Shown here: piece after piece, positions 1-7,171 of the stretch | Position numbering within the stretch: position 1 is the stretch's first letter | Layout of the letters: every line of letters starts with the position of its first letter | DNA from: an uncultured Lachnospiraceae bacterium | Lineage (GTDB): Bacteria > Bacillota > Clostridia > Lachnospirales > Lachnospiraceae | Length of the DNA stretch: 14,022 bases | Assembly (NCBI GenBank): GCA_945788595.1 | Contig: CALZMS010000006.1 | Span: 1-14,022, forward strand | Reading direction: 5' to 3' | Notes under the pieces: generated by a model | What the model was told of the DNA's origin: nothing | The model's database searches: none | The model's input: only the letters and a program-made list of their open reading frames with translations | Translations under genes and position numbers: made by a program

Positions 1-887
1 TCAGCTGTACCAAAGAAGGTATTATCCAGCACCCATTTGCAAAAATACGTCATGGAACCGTTTTTCATAGCACCACTCCACTGGAAGCCCAGATAAAACA
101 ACATAACGATCCACCACATTCTGTCACTGGCAACTGCTTTGAGTTGTTCTTTGAGAGAAACCGTTTTGACTTTTTCTTCTTTAACTTCTCCTTTAGCCAT
201 CAGTTCTTCCGTTACACGTTCACGGGTAAACTGAAACTGCAAAAAGATTGTCAGAGCAGAGAAAATGGCCACAGCAGCCATAGCTACCAGCCACAGATGC
301 TGATCTTCTTTCAACGCAAAGGATACCAGCATGGGAAATACCATGGATCCGGCACCCATAACAGCGAGACCGGCCACATTGGTAAAGGAAGCCAGCGCAC
401 CTCTCTGCTTACTATTTCGTGTGGACACAGGAATCAATGTCGAGTTTGCCGTATTATAGATGGGATAAGCCACCGCGTAAAACAGGTTATAAGCGATAGC
501 GATCCATACCATTTTTGCTGTTCCTTCAAAAGGAACCACAAACATCAGAACCGTCGCAATGGACAAGGTCAGCGCAGACAACAGAATCCAGGGTCTGGCT
601 TTTCCCGCCATGGTTTTTGTACGTTCAATGAGCTGACCTACGATCAGGTTTGCTGCCACGATCAGAATCGTGGAAAACAGCTGCAGCGTCGTCAGAAATG
701 TCAGATTCAGTTTCAGTACATCTGTAAAATAATTCTGCAGAATACTGGTAAAAATACCGGAGGCCAGAAGAGCGCCAAAAGGCCCGATAAAATAACCAAT
801 CAGCATTTCCGGAAGCTTTACCTCATCTGTTTTGATTCTGGAACCGGTCAGAGGACCGGTCCAGAAATCACGTTTTGTTTTACTCAT
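1..887 (-). CDS. GPH-family sugar:cation symporter, C-terminus cut by window edge
   Basis: Partial membrane transporter; 295 residues are visible and the frame is still open at base 1. It resembles the glycoside-pentoside-hexuronide:cation symporters (MelB, XynP, YicJ group), which import sugars or small glycosides with Na+ or H+ and are usually 450-500 residues with 12 helices. Hydrophobic stretches lie near residues 28-46, 67-85, 99-119, 127-146, 168-190, 198-218 and 256-275. The conserved loop motif GKARPW is at 95-100, and a charged cytoplasmic loop rich in Lys and Glu at 222-250 matches the middle loop of this family. The start ATG at 887 follows AAAGGATTGATTTT, with AAAGGA as ribosome binding site inside the end of the preceding gene. 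Only 4 bases separate it from that gene's stop, so it is co-transcribed with the upstream membrane protein and the GH3 enzyme. The transported sugar is unknown; import of the GH3 product is an inference. Confidence 0.88.
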   Translation of the reverse strand, partial: MSKTKRDFWTGPLTGSRIKTDEVKLPEMLIGYFIGPFGALLASGIFTSILQNYFTDVLKLNLTFLTTLQLFSTILIVAANLIVGQLIERTKTMAGKARPWILLSALTLSIATVLMFVVPFEGTAKMVWIAIAYNLFYAVAYPIYNTANSTLIPVSTRNSKQRGALASFTNVAGLAVMGAGSMVFPMLVSFALKEDQHLWLVAMAAVAIFSALTIFLQFQFTRERVTEELMAKGEVKEEKVKTVSLKEQLKAVASDRMWWIVMLFYLGFQWSGAMKNGSMTYFCKWVLDNTFFGTA

Positions 888-891
888 AAAA

Positions 892-1323
892 TCAATCCTT
901 TACTACTTTGAAAAAAGAGGAGATGATCACACATACCAGAGCGACCACACATACGATCATAGCCACAATCGCACCCTTTAAATCTGCCATATTCTCTGCA
1001 TTATTTTCAAAGGTCATAATAGATGCCGCTCCGGCAATTCTGCTTCCGATAAAACGAATAACCGCAAATGCAGTCAGCACACCACTTGCTACCGGAATGA
1101 TATCCAGTGCCGGTTTTGCCCCCATTTTCAGAGATGCCGCGATCATTACGATTTCCAGGATCACAGAAGCAGCCAGGCAAAACACGACCACCATATCAAC
1201 ACCCATATTGGCAAAATAATTGGTCTTGCAGTTCATCATATACAGGATCAGTCCCACACAAGTCACCAGAACGGTAATTGTGCTGAGAATCAGGCCTGCG
1301 CCCATTTTTTTCTTTTCTGTCAT
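892..1323 (-). CDS. Small four-helix membrane protein of unknown function
   Basis: I do not recognise a named family. The product is 143 residues with four hydrophobic segments at about 8-30, 43-63, 72-95 and 116-139, and ends in a short basic tail (FKVVKD). The N-terminus is basic (TEKKK), so both ends are probably cytoplasmic. A strong AGGAGG site at 1331-1336 precedes two adjacent ATG codons at 1326 and 1323; the second has the better 7-base spacing and was chosen, but 1326 is possible and adds one Met. The ribosome binding site overlaps the TAA stop of the GH3 gene, suggesting translational coupling, and the symporter gene starts 4 bases after this gene ends. Position between a membrane-anchored glycosidase and a sugar symporter suggests a helper role for one of them, which is inference. 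There are no catalytic motifs, and it is too short for a typical complete transporter. Confidence 0.8.
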   Translation of the reverse strand: MTEKKKMGAGLILSTITVLVTCVGLILYMMNCKTNYFANMGVDMVVVFCLAASVILEIVMIAASLKMGAKPALDIIPVASGVLTAFAVIRFIGSRIAGAASIMTFENNAENMADLKGAIVAMIVCVVALVCVIISSFFKVVKD

Positions 1324-1335
1324 CATTCTTCCTCC

Positions 1336-4300
1336 TTACTGCTCTTTCTTTTTCAGACTGAACAGATACATTGCTACACAAAGTAAGGTCAGTACACCAA
1401 AGCCAAGACGAAGACCTGTGATCAGGTTATCGTACCAGGTGTTCAGTTTCTCAATATGTGTAGAGGTTGACAGTCCATCCATTGCGTTTGAGTTGGCAAT
1501 TGCATAGTTCTGATACAGCATTGCCTGCTTCAGATCCTGCAGAAGTTCTTCACTCTGGCTTGCATTCTCCACACTCCAGTACGGCCATTTTTCCATAACG
1601 GCAGCCATAGTATTGTCTCCGGTATTGCAGGTCATGGTTACACCATTGTGTACAGCCATACGAATCTTAGTATAGGTAGGATCCTGAATAAAGTCCTCAG
1701 ACATCAATCCCTTGAATCCCCATTCCTTATGAAGAATGTTGAGAAGCAGTCCGGTATGAGCATTACTTGTCACACAGCCTACACGGTTATATGTAGTCAT
1801 GACACCAAGAGCGCCGGCTTCCTCAATACAATCCTGTACACCGCGCAGCTCATTCTCACGGGCCGCCTGCTCGCTCATGAACTCGGCAATACCTGTACGG
1901 TTGATCTCAGTATCATTAAAGGCCAGATGTTTCGGAGCAATGATCACTCCATATTCATGTCCTGCCTCAATCACCGCTGCACCCTGACCAGCGGTCAGTA
2001 CAGCATCCTCAGAATAATATTCATGGTTACGTGCATTGTACGGTACACGATGCAGGTTGGTACCTACGCCCCACCAAATCGTTGTATTTGCCCACAGTGA
2101 ATAGTTACCTACAGCCTTGCCCCATTCTGCTGCCAGCTGTTTGCTGAAAGTCTGGGCAATAACTGTCTCATTTGCCATAACACCCATCTTATATTCACGG
2201 TTCGGATCATCCTCGGCAATCACACAGGGATCTCCCGTGGAAGCGTCTGCATTGGCATACTGTCCCAGAGGATAAGAATTAAATCCGTTTGGTCCATCGT
2301 TCTGGATTACTTCCGGAGAAGTCAGAGACTCAATAATCTTTGTACTGGTACCACCAAGACCTGTACGGATCAGGCACTCCTCCAAAGTGATCTGATCAAG
2401 CAGCTGGCTCCAACGCTCATCCGTAATATCTGCTACGCCCTTGAGATTAGCAAGAGTCATTCCATTATCTGCACCAAATGTCACAGAAGCCGGATCACCA
2501 TTAGCCTCAATGGTGCTGTAATCATCTGCCATGGCACTGATCATTTCGTCTGTTGCAGTCAGATCCTTGTAGGTCTTCGGCCACGTACCTTCCCAGTCAT
2601 TTCTGGTAAGATAAGTCACTGTACCGTCCATCCAGTAGTTCAGATCTGCATCCTGCAGCTGGTTTTCTACCGGTGTGCCGTTTAATGTCACAGCAAAGGA
2701 AGAAGAATCAAAAGCTTCCAGTTCCCATGTCTGTACATTATCTTTATCTCCAACAACAGCCTGGTTCTGTGCAGCAAGCACATTGTTTACCGCCTCATGG
2801 GCACCATTACCCACGGTAAAATAATATGTACCATTGTCCAGGATCCAGTTACCGGTGGTTCCTGCCTCATTCTCACATGTAGAATCCCAGCTGGCCATAT
2901 CCTGCGCATCGGCAGTAATGGTAATCGTCTGGCTTGCCCCCGGCTCGATCACATCTGTCTTTTCATAATCCAGCAGCTGAATCGCAGACTTTTCTACTTT
3001 ATGTTCAATATCATACTCTGTATACGGTACGGAAGTATAGAGCTGTACCACATCTTTACCGGCAACAGCACCAGTATTCTTTACCTCCACCTCTGCAGTT
3101 ACTGTTCTGTTTTCCAAATCCACATCTATACTTTTCAGCGTCTGGTCAAAGGTGGTGTAAGAAAGGCCATAACCGAAAGGATAGGTCACTTCATTATCAT
3201 AATTCCATCCTTCACCTGTGGAACTTCCCACTTTGGCATCTGCATTTCCCTGTCCGAGAACAGTATCTGCATATCTGGTCTCATAATATTTATATCCGGT
3301 ATAGATACCCTCTGCCTCAACCTCCTCTGCATTGATATTCATAGCCGGATCCGCATTAGTCCATGCATAATTGCCAAAATTCTGTGCAGCCGGAGAATTG
3401 GCATTGGTCACTGCATAAGTATCTGCCAGATGGCCGGAAGGATTAACATCACCTGAAAGCACATCAGCTACACCATAGAAACCATAGCCACCCGGAAGTC
3501 CAACTTCCAGAATCGCGTCAACGCCATCATTATTCTTGATCTCATCAATTTCCATGGCATTGGCATTATTCAGCATAACAATAACTTTACCGCCATTAGT
3601 ATTTTTTGCCTCAACAGCAGCATTGATCAGATCGCGCTCATCATCGCTTAAGCCCAGAGGATCCGTCTGATTCAGGCCCTGAGAGGCATCAACGCCATCC
3701 TCTCCCGGAAGGTAAGTACCATTCTCTGTAGAAGAACGGGCGATGGTTACCAGCATAACATTGTAATTCTGCAAGGTATCCTTCCATTCGCCGTTTACAC
3801 TGGCCAATTTTTCCTGAGACGGCTCTTTACTGCTGAACACACCGTCAGTTGCCGGTGCTGTAATGTGGTAATATTCAATGATGTTTCCCCACATATTCAC
3901 TTCTGTCTTGAAATCTGCCTCCAGACTCTTATAAAGAGACTGCAGATCTGCATTAATACCAAATCCCTTGGCTGTCAGTGCTTCCACAAAATCTACTGTA
4001 TCCGCATCTGTTCCCTTATTAACATTCAGAGAGCTTCCCATATCACCACCCTGCACCGGATAATAACTGGAAAATCCGAGAAGAGACAGCTTCTGTGTCT
4101 CCTCCTTTGTCAGAGGAAGCACATTGTTTTCGTTCTTTAACAGAACAGTTCCCTCTTCACTCATACGCTCACCAAGATCTTCGATGGAATCCAGCAGTTC
4201 TGTTGTACTGGAATAATCAGATTTAAAAGAATACAAATCCTCTCCCTCTGTGTTATCTGTCACCATAGCACTACTCTTGGTGCCCAGAAACTTGTCAATG

Positions 4301-4404
4301 TCTGTACGATAGCTGCCAACCAGAGAGCCCGCTGCCATAGAAATGGTCAGAAGAGATGCTGTACAGGTAGTCAGACCACGCCAGAGATTTCTTTTTTTGC
4401 TCAT
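1336..4404 (-). CDS. Membrane-anchored GH3 glycosidase with circularly permuted domains
   Basis: Probable beta-glycosidase (beta-glucosidase or beta-xylosidase type) of 1022 residues. Domain order is reversed compared with common GH3 enzymes. Residues about 75-335 form the alpha/beta sandwich domain (EGTVLLKN near 84-91, GDMGSSLN at 120-127). A fibronectin III-like domain follows from PFGYGLSY at 409-416. The TIM barrel comes last, about 650-970, with DGPNGF at 703-708, KH at 825-826 and the likely nucleophile Asp904 in GLMSED. Glu227 in RSSTENG sits where GH3 enzymes with an SGEG motif carry the acid/base and is a candidate only. Residues 10-32 form an N-terminal hydrophobic segment (signal or anchor), and 995-1016 form a C-terminal transmembrane helix followed by KKKEQ, so the enzyme is probably held on the outer face of the membrane. 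The start ATG at 4404 follows AAAGGAG at good spacing; an in-frame ATG at 4485 lacks a good site and would put 27 polar residues before the signal. The permuted order is known from Butyrivibrio and Ruminococcus beta-glucosidases. The substrate is undetermined. Confidence 0.92.
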   Translation of the reverse strand: MSKKRNLWRGLTTCTASLLTISMAAGSLVGSYRTDIDKFLGTKSSAMVTDNTEGEDLYSFKSDYSSTTELLDSIEDLGERMSEEGTVLLKNENNVLPLTKEETQKLSLLGFSSYYPVQGGDMGSSLNVNKGTDADTVDFVEALTAKGFGINADLQSLYKSLEADFKTEVNMWGNIIEYYHITAPATDGVFSSKEPSQEKLASVNGEWKDTLQNYNVMLVTIARSSTENGTYLPGEDGVDASQGLNQTDPLGLSDDERDLINAAVEAKNTNGGKVIVMLNNANAMEIDEIKNNDGVDAILEVGLPGGYGFYGVADVLSGDVNPSGHLADTYAVTNANSPAAQNFGNYAWTNADPAMNINAEEVEAEGIYTGYKYYETRYADTVLGQGNADAKVGSSTGEGWNYDNEVTYPFGYGLSYTTFDQTLKSIDVDLENRTVTAEVEVKNTGAVAGKDVVQLYTSVPYTEYDIEHKVEKSAIQLLDYEKTDVIEPGASQTITITADAQDMASWDSTCENEAGTTGNWILDNGTYYFTVGNGAHEAVNNVLAAQNQAVVGDKDNVQTWELEAFDSSSFAVTLNGTPVENQLQDADLNYWMDGTVTYLTRNDWEGTWPKTYKDLTATDEMISAMADDYSTIEANGDPASVTFGADNGMTLANLKGVADITDERWSQLLDQITLEECLIRTGLGGTSTKIIESLTSPEVIQNDGPNGFNSYPLGQYANADASTGDPCVIAEDDPNREYKMGVMANETVIAQTFSKQLAAEWGKAVGNYSLWANTTIWWGVGTNLHRVPYNARNHEYYSEDAVLTAGQGAAVIEAGHEYGVIIAPKHLAFNDTEINRTGIAEFMSEQAARENELRGVQDCIEEAGALGVMTTYNRVGCVTSNAHTGLLLNILHKEWGFKGLMSEDFIQDPTYTKIRMAVHNGVTMTCNTGDNTMAAVMEKWPYWSVENASQSEELLQDLKQAMLYQNYAIANSNAMDGLSTSTHIEKLNTWYDNLITGLRLGFGVLTLLCVAMYLFSLKKKEQ

Positions 4405-4426
4405 GCGTTTTTCTCCTTTCTTTCTC

Positions 4427-4465
4427 AAAGTATGGCTAAGATCTGCCTTTTGCGTGCCATACTTT
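4427..4465 (-). repeat. Perfect 10-bp inverted repeat in the GH3 leader
   Basis: The arms AAAGTATGGC (4427-4436) and GCCATACTTT (4456-4465) are perfect reverse complements separated by 19 bases. The inner arm ends about 9 bases upstream of the AAAGGAG ribosome binding site of the GH3 gene. It could be a transcript hairpin that affects translation or stability, or a split operator. There is no T-run after it on the minus strand, so it is not a standard terminator. Confidence 0.6.
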
Positions 4466-4500
4466 CTATGGACAGATACTAACACATTTTAAAAACTCTC

Positions 4501-4544
4501 TCCCATTTTGCACGCAGACTGCACATTTCCATACGTAAATGGGA
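4501..4544 (-). repeat. 8-bp inverted repeat further up the GH3 leader
   Basis: The arms TCCCATTT (4501-4508) and AAATGGGA (4537-4544) are exact reverse complements with 28 bases between them. The loop also contains TGCAC twice (within 4509-4526). The loop is long, so stability as an RNA hairpin is uncertain; it lies between the candidate -10 and the stronger repeat near the start codon. Confidence 0.35.
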
Positions 4545-4692
4545 AAGATTTTTCATCTAAAATCACATACATTTTTACATAAAGAAAACATGCACAAATA
4601 ATATTATACGTTTTTGTGAATATTGTACATATGTTTTCCGTTATTTTGCCATTCAACTTCTTTTTACAGATTGTTTCACACCGTCTCAGAAG

Positions 4693-7122
4693 TCAACTTA
4701 TTTTCACGGGAATTTCCACTAAATAGCTTTTACCTTCATCGCATACGGTTATCCGCATCATTCCGGATGTACCGGCACGTACCACCGCCATCGCTTCACC
4801 ATAATAAGTTTCTGTCGTATGCTGCGTATAATTGCCATCCACATAGGCGTTGGCGCTGCCAAATCCCACCAATGTACCATTTTCCACCGTCACTGTCAGG
4901 CAGTGTCTCTCCATAGGCTTCCATACACCGTCCGCGTCTGTGTACTGCAGCGGCACAAATACCAGTCCTTCAGGTTCTGCCACCTGTGATTCCGGCATAA
5001 GCTTCAATACTGTATCTTCTTTTGCCGTAACCATGGTCTGACGACCGATCTCTCTCCCCGTCTCATCATAGCTTACCGCTTTCAGTTCTCCATCCTCATA
5101 GGGAATAGTAAATACAACACGGCAATTCTTTTTCGGCATACGTTTTTTTCCAACACTCTTTCCGTTTAAAAAAAGTTCTACTGCAAAAGCCCGGGCATAT
5201 ATTTCTATTTTTGCCGGCATACCCTCACAGCCCCTGTAAGACCAGCTTTCCAGTGCCTTTGTCAGCTGCCATCCTGTGATATGAAGTTTCTCTGTCTGAT
5301 ACACCGGCCAGATGGCCATACGCGGACCTTTTTCCTGGTTGAAAGCCACTTTTGTGAATGCAGCTTCTGCCCGAGGTTTTCCTAAGAGATCGATTCTTCC
5401 GTTACCGCCCGTCATACCAGTTTCCGGATAGTCACCACAAAAACTGTAATCACTGTATTCCGCACTACCCTGACCAACCTCTCCGATATAATCCCAGCCG
5501 GCCCACACAAAGTCTCCGATCAGACGGGGATTATCCTTCGCAAGTTCATAAAAAGCATAGGCATCTTTGCAGAATGTTTCGCTGCCCAGAATCAGACGAT
5601 CTGGATATTTTTTCAGATCATGGCGATAGCGATTGATACCATAATTATAACCTGCTACATCCATATTGGAAAAAGCATCTCTTGTTTTAAGATCACAGGG
5701 ATACAATGTAGCCCCCCATTTCATAAAACGGTCGCCCATGGCGCAAGCCAGTGTATTGTAAAACTCACTGCCTACCGCCTTTTTCTTCTTTGCCGTTGCC
5801 CGGTCAGCTTCCTTTTTCTCCGGCAGCGCTTCTTTTCTGGCAGCTTCGGCACACTGTTTTGCTTTCTCATCGCTATATACGCCAAAGCCCATAGAGCTTA
5901 AGAAATTGAAGAAAATATTGATCCCGCAGGTTACCGGACGGGTACCATCCAGTCCATGAATATACTCTGTCATTTTCCCGGTCAGTGCAATACCCTTTTT
6001 CTGCGCTGTTTCCGATACTTCATTTCCCGTAGAATACATGATCACAGAAGGATGATTATAGTCCTTCTCCACCATATCCAGTATATCCTGTTTCCACCAG
6101 TCCTGCATATACTCTGCATAATCATACTGTGTTTTATGAATATACCAGACATCCACATACTCATCCATCATCAGCATGCCCAGTCGGTCGCAGGCATCTA
6201 AGATTGCTTTAGAGCAGGGATAATGAGCAGACCGCAGTGCATTGTAACCGTTTTCCTTCAGTATGCGAACCTTTCTCTCCTCCGCTTCCGGGAAAGCGCA
6301 GGCCCCCAGAATACCATTATCATGGTGAATGCAGGCACCTCGCAGGATTACACGCTGTCCATTAATAGTCAGACCATATGTACTGTCCCATTTCAATTCC
6401 CGGATACCAAAAGTCTCTTCCGTCACATCACCGGCAAAAAAAGCTCTGCAGGTATACAGCACCGGCTCCTCCGTGCTCCACAGACGAGCATTGCGTATCT
6501 CCAGTGTAAAAACAGCTTCTTCTCCCTCTGTCTGCGCTTCGCTTTCCAGCACAAGATTTTCCTCACGGCATATCTGCACCTTGACACTGCCGGGAGCAGA
6601 CGTTTTTACCCGTACCTCGACCACTGCCGGTGCATAGCTTAACGTGCGGATCTTCATTCCATTTATCGGAATATGCTTTTTCTCTCCTACATATAGCATC
6701 ACCGGACGATAGATTCCGGTACCGGAATACCAACGGCTGTTGGGCTGATCCGTGTTTCTGGCAATGACCCGGAGCTCGTTTTCTATACCGAACTTTACAT
6801 ATGGTTTCAGATCCACATAAAAATTGGTGTAACCATAGGGGCGAAAAGCCGCTTTCTGTCCATTAACGTATACCTCTGCATTATGGTACACTGCTTCGAA
6901 TTCCAAGATCATCACTTTATCCTGATAGTCTTCCGGAACAAAAAACGTTTTCGTATATTCATAGTCTCCACCAATATACCAGCCGATATTCTCCCGCCCC
7001 ATACTCTCCCGGGTGCGGGGTTCACTCAGCATAGCGTCATGGGGCAGCGTCACCGGATATGCTTCTTCCGGTCTGGTCAGACAACGACAGAACCAGCCTT
7101 TGTTAAAATCTGTCTTGATCAT
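4693..7122 (-). CDS. GH2 family glycosidase (beta-galactosidase-like), cytoplasmic
   Basis: This 809-residue protein hydrolyses a beta-linked sugar with retention of configuration. The N-terminal sugar-binding jelly-roll domain is at about 1-145 (LPHDAM near 26-31, SRWYSGTGIYRPV at 129-141). An immunoglobulin-like domain covers about 150-240 and the TIM barrel about 245-590. The acid/base is Glu368 in STGNE and the nucleophile is Glu515 in LGSE; both are present. Residues about 600-700 match the DUF4982-type domain (ELFLNGKSVG at 649-658), and the C-terminal domain carries GFGSANAY at 753-760, as in BgaA-like and related GH2 enzymes. A Lys/Ala/Glu-rich insertion lies at about 417-450. There is no signal peptide, so it should be intracellular. 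The start ATG at 7122 follows AAAGGA at about 8 bases; a weaker in-frame ATG lies 8 codons upstream. It is the third gene of the operon, 49 bases after the GH78-like gene. Specificity among galactose, mannose, glucuronate or arabinopyranose cannot be fixed. Confidence 0.9.
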   Translation of the reverse strand: MIKTDFNKGWFCRCLTRPEEAYPVTLPHDAMLSEPRTRESMGRENIGWYIGGDYEYTKTFFVPEDYQDKVMILEFEAVYHNAEVYVNGQKAAFRPYGYTNFYVDLKPYVKFGIENELRVIARNTDQPNSRWYSGTGIYRPVMLYVGEKKHIPINGMKIRTLSYAPAVVEVRVKTSAPGSVKVQICREENLVLESEAQTEGEEAVFTLEIRNARLWSTEEPVLYTCRAFFAGDVTEETFGIRELKWDSTYGLTINGQRVILRGACIHHDNGILGACAFPEAEERKVRILKENGYNALRSAHYPCSKAILDACDRLGMLMMDEYVDVWYIHKTQYDYAEYMQDWWKQDILDMVEKDYNHPSVIMYSTGNEVSETAQKKGIALTGKMTEYIHGLDGTRPVTCGINIFFNFLSSMGFGVYSDEKAKQCAEAARKEALPEKKEADRATAKKKKAVGSEFYNTLACAMGDRFMKWGATLYPCDLKTRDAFSNMDVAGYNYGINRYRHDLKKYPDRLILGSETFCKDAYAFYELAKDNPRLIGDFVWAGWDYIGEVGQGSAEYSDYSFCGDYPETGMTGGNGRIDLLGKPRAEAAFTKVAFNQEKGPRMAIWPVYQTEKLHITGWQLTKALESWSYRGCEGMPAKIEIYARAFAVELFLNGKSVGKKRMPKKNCRVVFTIPYEDGELKAVSYDETGREIGRQTMVTAKEDTVLKLMPESQVAEPEGLVFVPLQYTDADGVWKPMERHCLTVTVENGTLVGFGSANAYVDGNYTQHTTETYYGEAMAVVRAGTSGMMRITVCDEGKSYLVEIPVKIS

Positions 7123-7151
7123 ATTAGTTTTCCTTTCCCATTTCATTTGAA

Positions 7152-7162
7152 TTTAGACTAAA
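7152..7162. repeat. Short palindrome between the second GH78-like gene and the GH2 gene
   Basis: TTTAGACTAAA is a perfect 5+1+5 palindrome in the 49-base gap of the operon, about 30 bases before the GH2 start. It is too short to be a terminator and could arise by chance in an AT-rich gap. No promoter boxes were recognised beside it. Confidence 0.2.
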
Positions 7163-7171
7163 CTGCCACTT

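Larger units (their letters stand above)
4405..4692 (-). promoter_or_regulatory. Intergenic region and long leader of the GH3 operon
   Basis: This stretch has no convincing coding frame. On the minus strand it holds an exact TATAAT (4608 down to 4603), but no good -35 hexamer lies 16-18 bases before it. If that -10 is used, the transcript would have a leader of about 190 bases before the GH3 start. The leader contains two inverted repeats, listed separately. A 6-bp repeat (ACTTCT/AGAAGT) just after the GH2 stop is not followed by a T-run, so I do not call a terminator there and read-through from the GH2 gene is possible. The promoter is a weak inference from one hexamer. Confidence 0.4.

Noticed and set aside
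144..911. 255-codon open frame on the plus strand
   Set aside because: Antisense to the symporter gene; its product is rich in His, Arg and Gln with no domain sense and no ribosome binding site.
2797..3456. 219-codon open frame on the plus strand
   Set aside because: Antisense to the fibronectin-like part of the GH3 gene, Cys/Ile/His-rich without recognisable motifs.
1336..4485. GH3 domain order as evidence of a rearranged or fused pseudogene
   Set aside because: The frame is intact throughout, key residues are present, and the same permuted order is known in related bacteria.
4652..4696. ACTTCT/AGAAGT inverted repeat after the GH2 stop as a terminator
   Set aside because: Stem of only 6 bp, a long loop, and no T-run follows on the minus strand.
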